From: Burkholderia seminalis DSM 23518
GTDB lineage: Bacteria; Pseudomonadota; Gammaproteobacteria; Burkholderiales; Burkholderiaceae
Direction: 5' to 3'
Assembly: GCF_902832885.1 (NCBI RefSeq)
Contig: NZ_CADFDK010000001.1
Span: 930,001 to 994,000 of the forward strand
DNA length: 64,000 nucleotides
Below, piece after piece: positions 1-9,371 of this stretch. Positions within the stretch are counted from its first letter, which is position 1. Every line of letters starts with the position of its first letter. The translations under genes were made by a program, and so were the position numbers. The notes below the pieces were generated by a model. It did not search any database. It was given only the letters and a program-made list of their open reading frames with translations, and was not told the origin of the DNA.

Positions 1-1683
1 GTGGTCAGCGCGCTCGTGTTTCCGCAGACCACCGGCGAACAGATGCGCACGACGGTACGCAAGCGTTTCGGCAGCTTCGTCGACTACGTTGCATCGGCGC
101 TGTCGGGCAAGCTCGATCGCGCGCATATCGAAACCATCCATACGCGCTTCGTCGCCGACGTGGTCGGGTTCGAGGCCGCGCGCAGCATGGCCGTGTTCGA
201 GGATCCGGACACGCGGATGCGCAGCGGCCGCCTCGCGCGGCTGAACAGCGAATTCATGAGCGCGTCGAGCCGCTTCCATGCGCTGCACCAGCTGATGAAC
301 CGGCTGCATGCGGCCGGCGCACAGGCCGCGATCGACGCGATCGAGCCGTATTTCCGCGAAATCGCGCCGCTGCTGCTGACGCACACCGGCGAACCGGTGC
401 GCACGGCGGCCGACGCGGGCCACGCGGCCGAGCAACTGCTCGCCTGGCGCGACGCGCTGCCGCGCCGCATCCGTGCGACACGCGCGACGCTCGAAACGCA
501 GCCGGACTTTCCGCTGCTCGACTTCGACACGGCCGCCGAGCTGCTGTACCGCTTCATCACCGACCTGCACGAGTACGCGGCCACCTACGCGTCGCTGTCG
601 ACCGCGACGCACGAGCGCGAACGCTGGATCGAGCGCTACGAGCCGCGCACCAACCTGACCGCGATGGTGATCGCGGCGATCCGCACCGCGACCGTGATCC
701 TCGTGCTCGGCTGGTTCTGGATCGAGACCGCGTGGCCGAGCGGCGTGACGCTCACGCTGACGGCGGCGGCCACCTGCGCCCTCGCGTCGTCGACGCCGCG
801 CCCGACCGCGATGTCCGCGCAGATGGGCATGGGCACGGCGCTCGCCGTCTGCACCGGCTTCCTGCTGACGTTCGGCATCTATCCGCACATCGACGGGTTC
901 CCGCTGCTGTGCGTCGCGCTCGCGCCGCTGCTCGCGATCGGCATCTTCATGACGCTGAAGCCGAAGCTCGCCGGGTATGGAATGGGCTACCTGATTTTCT
1001 TCAGCTTCCTCGCCGGTCCGGACAACATCACGCACTACGATCCGACCAGCTTCATGAACGATGCGCTCGCGCTCGTGCTGTCGATGCTGGTGTCGGCGAT
1101 CGCGTTCGCGGTACTGTTCCCGCCGACCGCGCCGTGGCTGAAGAAGCGGCTGTTCGCCGACCTCCGCCACCAGGCCGTCGCGGCCGGTCATGCACGGCTC
1201 GCCGGCTTGCGCACGCGCTTCGAAAGCGGCGCACGTGACCTGATGTACCAGGCGCACACGCTGTCGGCCGACCAGCCCGACGTGCAGCGCGACGCGCTGC
1301 GCTGGATGTTCGCGGTGCTCGAAGCCGGCAACGCGACGATCGACCTGCGCCACGAGCTGGCGACGCTGCCGCCCGACCCGCGCTATGCGCCGGCGATGCC
1401 GTGGCGCCGTGCGATCGAGACGATGCGCACCGCGCTGGCCACGCTGTTCTCGAAGCCGAACGCCGCGCGGTTCGACGCGACGCTCGCCGCGACCAATGCG
1501 GCGATCGACGCGACGCGGCAGACGCTCGATGCGTTCGAGCCGTCGCGCGAGGAGCGCCACCGGCTGCAGCGCATCCTGAGCCACCTGCATTTCGTGCGTA
1601 CCGCGCTGCTCGATCCGGAATCGCCGCTCGAGCCGCTTCACCGCAACCGCCCCGTGCGTCCCCAACCAGGAGCCTCGTCATGA
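1..1683 (+). CDS. FUSC-family efflux pump (fusaric acid/aromatic acid resistance type), 5' truncated by window edge
   Basis: Inner-membrane efflux pump of the FUSC/AaeB family, which exports aromatic carboxylic acids together with an HlyD-type adaptor. The reading frame is already open at base 1, and the first residues look like the end of an N-terminal membrane block, so roughly 150-200 residues lie outside the window. Visible are a long soluble region (about residues 20-215), a second membrane block (about 218-376, including GTALAVCTGFLLTFGIY and SMLVSAIAFAVLF) and a cytoplasmic C-terminal region. This two-half plan is typical of the family. The stop overlaps the next start (ATGA). The substrate is unknown. 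Confidence 0.9.
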   Translation: MVSALVFPQTTGEQMRTTVRKRFGSFVDYVASALSGKLDRAHIETIHTRFVADVVGFEAARSMAVFEDPDTRMRSGRLARLNSEFMSASSRFHALHQLMNRLHAAGAQAAIDAIEPYFREIAPLLLTHTGEPVRTAADAGHAAEQLLAWRDALPRRIRATRATLETQPDFPLLDFDTAAELLYRFITDLHEYAATYASLSTATHERERWIERYEPRTNLTAMVIAAIRTATVILVLGWFWIETAWPSGVTLTLTAAATCALASSTPRPTAMSAQMGMGTALAVCTGFLLTFGIYPHIDGFPLLCVALAPLLAIGIFMTLKPKLAGYGMGYLIFFSFLAGPDNITHYDPTSFMNDALALVLSMLVSAIAFAVLFPPTAPWLKKRLFADLRHQAVAAGHARLAGLRTRFESGARDLMYQAHTLSADQPDVQRDALRWMFAVLEAGNATIDLRHELATLPPDPRYAPAMPWRRAIETMRTALATLFSKPNAARFDATLAATNAAIDATRQTLDAFEPSREERHRLQRILSHLHFVRTALLDPESPLEPLHRNRPVRPQPGASS

Positions 1684-1883
1684 TGCCGCGTGAAATCGCC
1701 ATTCTCGATGCCTACATGCCCACGGTGGTGCTGATGTTCGTCCTGGGCGCGCTCGCGACCTGGGCCGTCGACCGCCTGCTCGCCTATACGGGCCTCTACC
1801 GCCTCGTCTGGCACCCGTCGCTGTTCCGGGCCTGCCTTCTCGTCTGCATTTGCGGCGGACTGAGTCTCGCCGTTTACCGTTGA
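1680..1883 (+). CDS. DUF1656 small inner-membrane protein (AaeX-like)
   Basis: A 67-residue protein with two hydrophobic helices (about 12-31 and 46-64) joined by a short loop. DUF1656 proteins regularly accompany FUSC/HlyD efflux pairs (AaeX in E. coli); their biochemical role is not established. The start overlaps the stop of the FUSC gene by four bases, so translation is probably coupled, and the HlyD gene follows after 12 bases. A second in-frame ATG directly follows the first, so the start could be one codon later. Confidence 0.88.
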   Translation: MMPREIAILDAYMPTVVLMFVLGALATWAVDRLLAYTGLYRLVWHPSLFRACLLVCICGGLSLAVYR

Positions 1884-1895
1884 TTCCGAACCATC

Positions 1896-2771
1896 ATGAT
1901 TCTCAGAAAACTCTTCGGCTTCGTCGCGACCGCCGTCATCCTTCTCGTCGCGATCCTGATCGGGCGCTCGCTGTGGGTGCACTACATGGACGATCCGTGG
2001 ACGCGCGACGGGCGCGTGCGCGCCGAGATCGTCAACGTCGCGCCGGACGTGTCGGGCGCGATCGTCGAGCTGCCCGTGCATGACAACCAGCTCGTGAAAA
2101 AAGGCGACCTGATCATGCAGATCGACCCGTCGCACTACCAGATCGCGGTCGAGCAGGCGCAGGCGGCCGTCGCCGCCCGCCGCGCGGAACTGCAGATGCG
2201 TCGCGACGACGCGGCCCGCCGCGCGGACCTCGATGCGCTCGTCGTGTCGAAGGAAAACCGCGAGAATGCCGCGCACAGCGCGTCGAGCGCCGATGCGCAG
2301 TACCAGCAGGCGATCGCCGCGCTCGACGCCGCGAAGCTCAACCTCGAGCGCACGCGCGTCGTCGCGCCGGTCGACGGCTACATCACGAACCTGCAGACGT
2401 TCAAGGGCAACTATGCGGTGGCCGGCCAGGCGAAGCTCGCGATCGTCGACAGCCACTCGTTCTGGGTCTACGGCTACTTCGAGGAAACCAAGCTGCCGCG
2501 CGTGAAGATCGGCGCGCCGGCCGAGATGCGGCTGATGAGCGGCGGCGTGATGAAGGGCCACGTCGAGAGCATCTCGCGCGGCATCTACGATCGCGACAAC
2601 CCGCAAAGCCGCGACCTCGTCGCGGACGTGAACCCGACCTTCAACTGGGTGCGCCTCGCGCAGCGCGTGCCGGTACGCATCCGGATCGACGAAGTACCGG
2701 CCGACGTGGTGCTGTCGGCGGGCACGACCTGCACGGTCATCATCGATCCGGACAAGCAGAAGAAGTCGTAA
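1896..2771 (+). CDS. HlyD-family periplasmic adaptor of the FUSC efflux system (AaeA/EmrA-like)
   Basis: Membrane-fusion protein linking the FUSC pump to an outer-membrane channel. It has one N-terminal membrane anchor (about residues 5-27), a biotinyl/lipoyl half-motif around VNVAPDVSGAIVELPV, an alpha-helical hairpin rich in Ala, Arg and Glu (about 85-150), the second lipoyl half, then a beta-barrel domain ending near TTCTVIID. Its 291 residues suit the short AaeA type. It is the last gene of a FUSC-DUF1656-HlyD unit with 12 bases to the gene before it. No outer-membrane factor is visible downstream. Confidence 0.92.
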   Translation: MILRKLFGFVATAVILLVAILIGRSLWVHYMDDPWTRDGRVRAEIVNVAPDVSGAIVELPVHDNQLVKKGDLIMQIDPSHYQIAVEQAQAAVAARRAELQMRRDDAARRADLDALVVSKENRENAAHSASSADAQYQQAIAALDAAKLNLERTRVVAPVDGYITNLQTFKGNYAVAGQAKLAIVDSHSFWVYGYFEETKLPRVKIGAPAEMRLMSGGVMKGHVESISRGIYDRDNPQSRDLVADVNPTFNWVRLAQRVPVRIRIDEVPADVVLSAGTTCTVIIDPDKQKKS

Positions 2772-2792
2772 CCGCCGCGCGCCTCGCGGCGC

Positions 2793-4466
2793 TCAGGCCG
2801 CGAGGCGGAACCGCCCGACCAGCCGCTTCAATGCCTGGGCCTGCTCGTCGAGCGCGTTGGCGGCAGCGGCCGCCTGCTCGACGAGCGCCGCGTTCTGCTG
2901 CGTGCCGGCGTCCATCTGCGTGACCGCGCGGCCGATCTCGTCGATCCCGGCGCTCTGCTCGTCCGACGCCGCCGAAATCTCGCCGATGATGTCGGTCACG
3001 CGCTTGACCGCGCGCACGACGTCGCCCATCGTGCGGCCGGCGTCGTGCGCGAGCGCCGCGCCGTTCGCGACGCGCTCGACCGATGCGCCGATCAGCTCGC
3101 GGATCTCCTTCGCCGCGGTTGCCGAGCGTTGCGCGAGCAGGCGCACCTCGCCCGCGACCACCGAAAAGCCGCGCCCCTGTTCGCCGGCGCGCGCGGCCTC
3201 GACCGCCGCGTTCAGCGCCAGGATGTTGGTCTGGAACGCGATCCCCTCGATCGTGCCGATGATGTCGCGAATGTTCTTCGCGCTGTCGTCGATCTCGCTC
3301 ATCGTCGCGACCACGCGCCCGACGACTTCCCCGCCCGTTTCCGCCACCGACGACGCATTGGCCGCGAGCGCGCTCGCCTGCCGCGCGTTCTCGGCGTTCT
3401 GCCGCACGGTCGACGTGAGCTGCTCCATGCTGGCCGCGGTGCGCTCGAGCGCGACGGCCTGCTGTTCGGTGCGCCGCGACAGGTCGAGGTTGCCGGTCGA
3501 AATCTCGCCGGACGCGGCCGCGATGGCCTCGGCGCTGACGGCGATCTCGCCGACGGTCGCCGCAAGCCCCGTCTGCATGTCGGCCAGCGCACGCACCATG
3601 CTGTCGCGATCGTGCCGGCCGAGCGTGATCGGTCGCGTGAGGTCGCCGCGCGCGATGTCCGCGGCGATCGCCTTCGCGTGCGCGGGCTCGCCGCCGAGCT
3701 GCGATGCGAGGCGCCGCACGACGCGCTCGGCGATCACGATCGCGAGCACGATCAGCGCGGCCGTCATCGCGGCGATCATCGCGAACGACGACGAGAAGAT
3801 CGTGGCCGACGCATCGAGCGTCGCCTTCGACTTCTCGCCGCGCGTCTTCACGAGGTCGGCGACGAGTTTCTCGAGCTTGCCGGTCTCGACCAGCAGCGAT
3901 ACGTCCTGCGTGCCGACCTGCCAGTTCATCTGCGACAGGTCGAGCGGCTGCGCGCGCACGAGCGTGACGAAATCACGCAAATGCGTGCTCCACGTGCCGA
4001 CGGCCGTCGAGAATGCGCGCAGCCGCGCCGAATCGTCGGCATCGGCCGGATCCGCGTAGCGCTGCAGCGTGCCGAGCGCCTGGCCGATCGACGCGAGCCC
4101 CGCACCGACGTCGGCGCCGAGGTCGTCGCGCTCCTTCGCGGTGGTGGCGGTCAGCAGCATCTTCTGTGCGCGGCTCGCGCGCAGCACCTCGGCCCGAACC
4201 TCCTGCGCCGCGCGGCTCGCGACGTGCCCCTGCTCGTAGACCGACGCGATCGACGCGTTCAGGCGGCTGATCTGCCACAGCGAAAACACGCCGATCGCGA
4301 GCGTGCCGGCCAGCAGGATCGCGAATGCGGCGCGCAACGTCGCCTTGACGGTCCACGGCCGGCGCTCACGCCGCGCCGCATGCGCGCGTCGTGCGGCGCG
4401 ACCGGCGGCAACGTCGGGTGCGGCGGCCGCCGCACCGGGCTGTGGATGCAAAGATGCTGCTTTCAT
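2793..4466 (-). CDS. Methyl-accepting chemotaxis protein
   Basis: Chemoreceptor of 557 residues that relays periplasmic signals to CheA/CheW. Order of parts: a basic, Ala-rich cytoplasmic leader of about 40 residues, TM1 (about 46-66), a periplasmic four-helix-bundle-type sensor, TM2 (about 230-250), a HAMP segment, and a signalling domain with the conserved hairpin tip ([20 protein letters not shown], then [19 protein letters not shown]). It ends in [12 protein letters not shown] and lacks the C-terminal CheR/CheB-tethering pentapeptide found in Tar/Tsr. The ligand is unknown. It converges with the HlyD gene 21 bases away. A sigma-28-like promoter lies about 140 bases upstream. Confidence 0.95.
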   Translation of the reverse strand: MKAASLHPQPGAAAAAPDVAAGRAARRAHAARRERRPWTVKATLRAAFAILLAGTLAIGVFSLWQISRLNASIASVYEQGHVASRAAQEVRAEVLRASRAQKMLLTATTAKERDDLGADVGAGLASIGQALGTLQRYADPADADDSARLRAFSTAVGTWSTHLRDFVTLVRAQPLDLSQMNWQVGTQDVSLLVETGKLEKLVADLVKTRGEKSKATLDASATIFSSSFAMIAAMTAALIVLAIVIAERVVRRLASQLGGEPAHAKAIAADIARGDLTRPITLGRHDRDSMVRALADMQTGLAATVGEIAVSAEAIAAASGEISTGNLDLSRRTEQQAVALERTAASMEQLTSTVRQNAENARQASALAANASSVAETGGEVVGRVVATMSEIDDSAKNIRDIIGTIEGIAFQTNILALNAAVEAARAGEQGRGFSVVAGEVRLLAQRSATAAKEIRELIGASVERVANGAALAHDAGRTMGDVVRAVKRVTDIIGEISAASDEQSAGIDEIGRAVTQMDAGTQQNAALVEQAAAAANALDEQAQALKRLVGRFRLAA

Positions 4467-4606
4467 CGAACTATCCCCGTATGGATCACGCAGCCGGAAA
4501 GGTCGGTCCCGGCATTCCCGCGATGGCTGGCCATGCCGCGCGTCCCGAGCCCGCCCGGCGGGTAGCCGGTGCCGGGCGCCAAGCGCGCCTGTTGTCGTTA
4601 CGTCGT

Positions 4607-4633
4607 TCTACGGCTGCCACCGCCGTTTCTTGA
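4607..4633 (-). promoter_or_regulatory. Candidate sigma-28 (FliA) promoter for the chemoreceptor
   Basis: On the minus strand TCAAGAAA, 11 bases, then GCCGTAGA. This fits the flagellar-sigma layout (TAAAGTTT-N11-GCCGATAA in E. coli; TCAAG is often given as the -35 start in other proteobacteria). Spacing and the GCCG core match; the outer bases match only partly. Chemoreceptor genes are usual FliA targets, which supports the call. Confidence 0.45.
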
Positions 4634-4730
4634 GTCCGATGAAACACCGACCGGACTCGCGCCCCCGCCGACGGAGCGAGCGCGCCGCCTGCGTTATACC
4701 CGGCCAAAAAAGCGGATACCGGCCGATCCA

Positions 4731-4746
4731 TCGGACGAATGTCCGA
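4731..4746. promoter_or_regulatory. Inverted repeat TCGGAC-N4-GTCCGA upstream of the MFS pump
   Basis: Perfect six-base arms around GAAT, about 125 bases upstream of the MFS start. It could be an operator. No regulator gene is adjacent, so the assignment is only positional. Confidence 0.35.
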
Positions 4747-4759
4747 ATCACGACAAAAC

Positions 4760-4785
4760 TTGGCAGGACATTCTCGATGCGCCAA
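4760..4785. promoter_or_regulatory. Inverted repeat TTGGC-N16-GCCAA upstream of the MFS pump
   Basis: Five-base arms about 85-110 bases before the MFS start. TTGGCA at 4760 could also serve as a -35 box, but no good -10 follows at 16-18 bases. Confidence 0.25.
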
Positions 4786-4869
4786 ATTACACTTCTTTGA
4801 CGCAACAACGATTGAAAACGCGCCGATCCCCATCAGAGCGCGCCCGTCACCTCAACTCGCTCAGCTCAC

Positions 4870-6108
4870 ATGGAAACCAGCCTCGACACGGGAACCGCCG
4901 GCGCAGCCGCCGCCCAGCCGTCCGCCCCGCCCGCGCCGCGCACCGTCTACCCGGTGCTCGGCGCGATCAGCTTCTCGCACATGCTCAACGACATGATCCA
5001 GTCGTTGATCCTCGCGATCTATCCGATGCTCAAGAGCCAGTTCGCGCTGTCGTTCGCGCAGATCGGCCTGATCACGCTCACCTACCAGATCACCGCGTCG
5101 CTGCTGCAGCCGCTCGTCGGCCTCTATACCGACAAGCGTCCGAAACCGTATTCGTTGCCGGTCGGCATGGGCTTCACGCTCGCCGGGCTGCTGCTGATGT
5201 CGGTCGCATCGAGTTTCCCGATGCTGCTGGTGGCCGCGGCGCTGGTCGGCTGCGGCTCGTCGGTGTTCCATCCGGAGTCGTCGCGGGTCGCGCGGATGGC
5301 GTCGGGCGGCCAGCACGGGCTCGCGCAGTCGGTGTTCCAGGTCGGCGGCAACGCGGGCTCGGCGCTCGGGCCGCTGCTCGCCGCGCTCGTGATCATCCCG
5401 CACGGCCAGCACAGCATCGCGTGGTTCTCGGCCGCCGCGCTCGTCGCGATGATCGTGCTCACGCAGATCGGCCACTGGTACAAGAAGCATCCGTCGATGA
5501 AGAAGAAGGCCGTGTCGGCCGGCCATCCGACGCTGTCGCGCGGCCGCGTGATGGGTGCGATCGGCGTGCTGGTGCTGCTCGTGTTCTCGAAGTACTTCTA
5601 CCTCGCGAGCATCAACAGCTATTTCACGTTCTACCTGATCGACAAGTTCCACCTGTCGGTGCAGGCCGCGCAGATCCACCTGTTCGTGTTCCTCGCGGCC
5701 GTGGCGGCCGGCACGCTGATCGGCGGGCCCGTCGGCGACCGGATCGGCCGCAAGTACGTGATCTGGGTATCGATCCTCGGCGTCGCGCCGTTCACGATGC
5801 TGCTGCCGTACGCGAACCTGTTCTGGACGAGCGTGCTGACCGTGATCATCGGCGTCGTGCTGGCGTCGGCGTTCGCCGCGATCCTCGTCTACGCGACCGA
5901 ACTGATGCCCGGCAAGGTCGGCATGGTCGCGGGCCTGTTCTTCGGCTTCGCGTTCGGCCTCGGCGGCGTCGGCGCGGCGGTGCTCGGCCAGCTCGCCGAC
6001 GCGACGAGCATCCCGTTCGTCTACAAGGTGTGCTCGTTCCTGCCGCTGATCGGCGTGCTGACGGTGTTCCTGCCGAATCTCGAAAGCAGCCGGCGCAAGC
6101 AGGCGTGA
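4870..6108 (+). CDS. fsr: MFS efflux transporter, fosmidomycin-resistance (Fsr) type
   Basis: Inner-membrane drug:proton antiporter of the major facilitator superfamily, 412 residues with about 12 hydrophobic segments. After a Pro/Ala-rich leader of about 25 residues come the Fsr-like opening (VLGAISFSHMLNDMIQSL), the loop 2-3 motif (GLYTDKRPKPYSLPVGM) and a second-half equivalent (GGPVGDRIGRKYVIW). The family exports fosmidomycin and related compounds in E. coli; the substrate here is inferred. The gene stands alone, downstream of a 400-base divergent region, and ends at a strong hairpin shared with the convergent mtnN gene. Confidence 0.88.
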   Translation: METSLDTGTAGAAAAQPSAPPAPRTVYPVLGAISFSHMLNDMIQSLILAIYPMLKSQFALSFAQIGLITLTYQITASLLQPLVGLYTDKRPKPYSLPVGMGFTLAGLLLMSVASSFPMLLVAAALVGCGSSVFHPESSRVARMASGGQHGLAQSVFQVGGNAGSALGPLLAALVIIPHGQHSIAWFSAAALVAMIVLTQIGHWYKKHPSMKKKAVSAGHPTLSRGRVMGAIGVLVLLVFSKYFYLASINSYFTFYLIDKFHLSVQAAQIHLFVFLAAVAAGTLIGGPVGDRIGRKYVIWVSILGVAPFTMLLPYANLFWTSVLTVIIGVVLASAFAAILVYATELMPGKVGMVAGLFFGFAFGLGGVGAAVLGQLADATSIPFVYKVCSFLPLIGVLTVFLPNLESSRRKQA

Positions 6109-6112
6109 CGCG

Positions 6113-6140
6113 CCGGCCGCGGCGTGCGCGCCGCGGCCGG
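6113..6140. terminator. Hairpin between convergent fsr and mtnN
   Basis: A perfect 12-base G+C stem (CCGGCCGCGGCG) with a TGCG loop, just after the fsr stop. There is no T-run, so it is a terminator-like hairpin rather than a textbook intrinsic terminator. A second perfect 9-base stem (6165-6187) spans the mtnN stop codon. Confidence 0.5.
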
Positions 6141-6174
6141 TCAACCGGCTCGAAGGGGTAATACGACGGCGGCT

Positions 6175-6972
6175 TCAGGCCGCCGTCGTCGCATGCAGCG
6201 TCAGGAAACGCTTGAGGATGCCGGACGAATAGCTGCTCGCGATCGCCGACAGGAAGTGCGAGAACGACTGCGTCGCGTGATCGTCGGCCGTGTCGGAGAT
6301 CGTGCGCACGAGCGCGAACGGCACGTCGTGTTCCGCGCACACCTGCGCGATCGCGGCGCCTTCCATTTCGACCGCGAGCGCGTCCGGCAACGCGTCGCGC
6401 AACGCGACGACCTCGCGCTCGCTCGACACGAAGCGGTCGCCGCTGATGACGAGCCCCGCGTGCAGCGCCGCGCCGGCGAGCCCGAAGCGCTCGGCGAACC
6501 GCGCGCCCTCGTCCGCGACGAACAGCGTGCAGGCGTCGCGCAGGCGCGCCGTCAGCGCCGCGTCGGTCGCGAAGCGCGTGATGCCGAGCAGCGGCACCTC
6601 GTAACGCGGAAAGAGCGGCGACGCGTCGAGATCGTGCTGCAGCAACGTATCGGCCACGACAACGTCGCCGACCCGCACCGTGCGCGACACGCCGCCCGCG
6701 ACGCCGGTGAACACGACGCCCGACACGCCGAACACGTGGATCAGCGCGCTGACCGTCGCGGCGGCCGCGACCTTGCCGACCCGCGCGAGCGTGACGACGC
6801 AGGCCGCGCCGTGCACGGTGCCGACGTGATAGTCGCGGCGCCCGAGCGTGACCGTCTTCATCGCGCCCTCGGCGCGCATCGCGGCGATCAGGTCGCCGAG
6901 CTCCTCGGGCAGCGCGGCGAGAATGCCGAGCGGGCGAGCCGAAGGCGTGAACGCTCCGTCGATGCCCATCAT
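6175..6972 (-). CDS. mtnN: 5'-methylthioadenosine/S-adenosylhomocysteine nucleosidase
   Basis: Cytosolic nucleosidase that cleaves MTA and S-adenosylhomocysteine to adenine plus the thioribose, serving methionine salvage and relief of methyltransferase inhibition. Family marks: GILAALPEELGDLI near the N-terminus, the phosphorylase-fold signature FTGVAGGV, VEMEGAAIAQVC with the ribose-binding Met-Glu pair, and RTISDTAD with the catalytic Asp. At 265 residues it is somewhat longer than E. coli Pfs, including an N-terminal extension of about 15 residues. Its start overlaps the uvrD stop (ATGATG; the second ATG at 6969 is an alternative start), so the two are probably translationally coupled. Confidence 0.92.
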   Translation of the reverse strand: MMGIDGAFTPSARPLGILAALPEELGDLIAAMRAEGAMKTVTLGRRDYHVGTVHGAACVVTLARVGKVAAAATVSALIHVFGVSGVVFTGVAGGVSRTVRVGDVVVADTLLQHDLDASPLFPRYEVPLLGITRFATDAALTARLRDACTLFVADEGARFAERFGLAGAALHAGLVISGDRFVSSEREVVALRDALPDALAVEMEGAAIAQVCAEHDVPFALVRTISDTADDHATQSFSHFLSAIASSYSSGILKRFLTLHATTAA

Positions 6973-9332
6973 TCCACCGCCTGCAGTTTCGCAACCGCGA
7001 GCGCGAGCCATTTCTCGCCATGCCGCTTGAACTTCACCTGCGCCTTCGCGTCGGTGCCGTTGCCTTCGAGCGCGGTGACGGTGCCTTCGCCGAACTTGGT
7101 ATGGAACACCTGCTGGCCGACGCGGAAGCCGGTGTCGGCCGCGCGCTGCTTGTTCGCGAACGCGGGCAGCGGCGCGGATACGGCCGCGTCGACGATCTGC
7201 TCGCGGCTGCCGCCGCCCGGCCGCGCGAACCAGTCGCGCCCGTACCCGGCGTTGTCCGAACGCCCGCCCCAGCGCGAGCCGGCCTCGACCTTCGGCGTCA
7301 ACCACTTCAGCACGTGCTCCGGCAGTTCGTCGAAGAAGCGCGAGCGCACGTTGTAGCGGGTCTGGCCATGCAGCATCCGGCTCTGCGCGAACGACAGGTA
7401 GAGGCGCTCCTTCGCGCGCGTGATCGCGACGTACATCAGCCGGCGCTCTTCCTCGAGGCCGTCGGATTCGAGCACGCTGTTCTCGTGCGGGAACAGCCCT
7501 TCCTCGAGACCCGTGATGAACACGGCCGAGAATTCGAGCCCTTTCGCCGCGTGCACCGTCATCAGCTGCACGGCGTCCTGGCCGGCCTGCGCCTGGTTGT
7601 CGCCGGCCTCCAGCGACGCATGCGACAGGAAGCCTGCGAGCGGCGTCATCGTGTCGGGGTTCTGCGCCGGGTCGGCGGGCGATGCGGGATCGAGCACGTC
7701 GAGCGCCGGATCGTCCGTCGCGGCGCCGAGCTCGGGCGCCGCGATCGCACCCGCGCGCAGCGGGATCGAGCGGGCCGGCGTGTCGAGCCCGTAACCTTCC
7801 TCGGCGATGAACGCGGTGGCCGCGTTCACGAGTTCCTGCAAGTTCTCGAGGCGGTCCTGGCCTTCGCGCTCGCCCTGGTAGAAATCGGCGAGACCGCTGG
7901 CGCGCACGATGTGCTCGACGGTGTCGGGCAGGTTCATGTGCTGCGTATCGGCGCGCATCTTCGCGATCAGGTTCGCGAATCCGCCGAGGCTCGTGCCGGC
8001 CTTGCCCGTCACGTACGGAATCGCGGCGGCCATCGAGCAGCCGTACAGGCGCGCGGCGTCGGCGAGCTGCTCGACCGAGCGCGCGCCGATCCCGCGGGTC
8101 GGGAAGTTCACGACGCGCGCGAACGCGGTGTCGTCGTTCGGGTTGTCGATCAGGCGCAGGTAGGCGAGCGCGTGCTTCACTTCCTGCCGCTCGAAGAAGC
8201 GCAGGCCGCCGTACACGCGGTACGGGATGCCCGACGACATCAGCGTGTGCTCGATCGAGCGCGACTGCGCGTTGCTGCGGTACAGGACGGCCACTTCGCT
8301 GCGCGCCATCCCGGTGTTGATCAGCGAGCGGATCTCCTCGACGATCCAGCCGGCTTCCTGCGAATCGGTGCTCGCCTCGTACACGCGCACGGGCTCGCCG
8401 TGGCCGGCGTCGGTACGCAGGTTCTTGCCGAGGCGGTGCGCGTTGTTCGAGATCAGCTGGTTCGCCGCGTCGAGGATGTTGCCGTGCGACCGGTAGTTCT
8501 GCTCGAGCTTGATCAGGTTGCGCACGCGGAATTCGTCTTCGAAGTCGCGCATGTTGCCGACGTTCGCGCCGCGGAACGCGTAGATCGACTGGTCGTCGTC
8601 GCCGACCGCGAAGATCGCGTTCTCGCCGCCCGCGAGCATCTTGAGCCACGCGTACTGCAGCTTGTTGGTGTCCTGGAACTCGTCGACGAGGATGTGCCGG
8701 AAGCGCGCCTGGTAGTGCGCGCGCAACGGCGCGTTGTACGCGAGCAGCTCGTAGCAGCGCAGCAGCAGCTCGGGGAAATCGACGACGCCCTCGCGCTGGC
8801 ACTGCTGGTCGTACGCCTGGTACAGCTCGACGAACTTGCGGTTGAAGTTGTCGGTCGCGTCGACCTTGTCGGGGCGCAGCCCCTGCTCCTTCGCGTTGTT
8901 GATGAAGTACTGGACGTTCTTCGGCGGATACTTTTCGTCGTCGACGTTCGCGGCCTTCATCAGCCGCTTGATCGCGGACAGCTGGTCGGCCGTGTCGAGG
9001 ATCTGGAACGTCTGCGGCAGGCCGGCGTCGCGCCAGTGCGTGCGCAGCATCCGGTTGCACAGGCCGTGGAACGTGCCGATCCACATCCCGCGCGTGTCGA
9101 TCGGCATCATGGCCGACAGGCGCGCCATCATCTCGCGCGCGGCCTTGTTCGTGAAGGTGACGGCGAGCACGGTGGGCGGCGATGCGTAGCCCTGCTGGAT
9201 CAGCCACGCGATGCGCGTGATCAGCACGCGGGTCTTGCCGCTGCCCGCCCCTGCAAGGATCAGCGCCGGTTCGTTCGGCAACGTGACGGCGGCGAGTTGT
9301 TCGGGGTTCAGATTGGCGAGCAGATCGGGCAT
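6969..9332 (-). CDS. uvrD: UvrD/Rep-type superfamily 1 DNA helicase
   Basis: ATP-dependent 3'-5' helicase for nucleotide-excision and mismatch repair, 787 residues. Motifs in order: Walker A GAGSGKT (Lys33), TFTNKAAREM (Ia), the DEFQDTN box (II), GDDDQSIYAFRGA (III), QNYRSHGNI (IV), TVHAAKGLEF (V) and YVAITRAKE (VI). After a variable Gly-rich linker, the last ~50 residues form the small C-terminal domain typical of UvrD/PcrA (VGQQVFHTKFGEGTV). The ATG at 9332 starts right before the family N-terminus; the frame stays open upstream, but those residues match nothing. It overlaps mtnN downstream and is divergent from valS. Confidence 0.93.
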   Translation of the reverse strand: MPDLLANLNPEQLAAVTLPNEPALILAGAGSGKTRVLITRIAWLIQQGYASPPTVLAVTFTNKAAREMMARLSAMMPIDTRGMWIGTFHGLCNRMLRTHWRDAGLPQTFQILDTADQLSAIKRLMKAANVDDEKYPPKNVQYFINNAKEQGLRPDKVDATDNFNRKFVELYQAYDQQCQREGVVDFPELLLRCYELLAYNAPLRAHYQARFRHILVDEFQDTNKLQYAWLKMLAGGENAIFAVGDDDQSIYAFRGANVGNMRDFEDEFRVRNLIKLEQNYRSHGNILDAANQLISNNAHRLGKNLRTDAGHGEPVRVYEASTDSQEAGWIVEEIRSLINTGMARSEVAVLYRSNAQSRSIEHTLMSSGIPYRVYGGLRFFERQEVKHALAYLRLIDNPNDDTAFARVVNFPTRGIGARSVEQLADAARLYGCSMAAAIPYVTGKAGTSLGGFANLIAKMRADTQHMNLPDTVEHIVRASGLADFYQGEREGQDRLENLQELVNAATAFIAEEGYGLDTPARSIPLRAGAIAAPELGAATDDPALDVLDPASPADPAQNPDTMTPLAGFLSHASLEAGDNQAQAGQDAVQLMTVHAAKGLEFSAVFITGLEEGLFPHENSVLESDGLEEERRLMYVAITRAKERLYLSFAQSRMLHGQTRYNVRSRFFDELPEHVLKWLTPKVEAGSRWGGRSDNAGYGRDWFARPGGGSREQIVDAAVSAPLPAFANKQRAADTGFRVGQQVFHTKFGEGTVTALEGNGTDAKAQVKFKRHGEKWLALAVAKLQAVE

Positions 9333-9371
9333 GGAGCGGCAGCTGACGGGCAAGAAAAATGCGGACCCGAC

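Larger units (their letters stand above)
4467..4869. other. Divergent intergenic region between the chemoreceptor and the MFS pump
   Basis: About 400 bases between two divergently read genes. I see no convincing gene. It holds a sigma-28-like promoter toward the chemoreceptor (4607-4633, minus) and two inverted repeats on the MFS side (4731-4746 and 4760-4785), which are listed separately. No sigma-70 promoter for the MFS gene is convincing. Confidence 0.6.

Noticed and set aside
4761-4781. Sigma-54-type promoter (TGGCAG...TTCTCG) upstream of the MFS pump
   Set aside because: The -12 GC dinucleotide is missing and the spacing is off.
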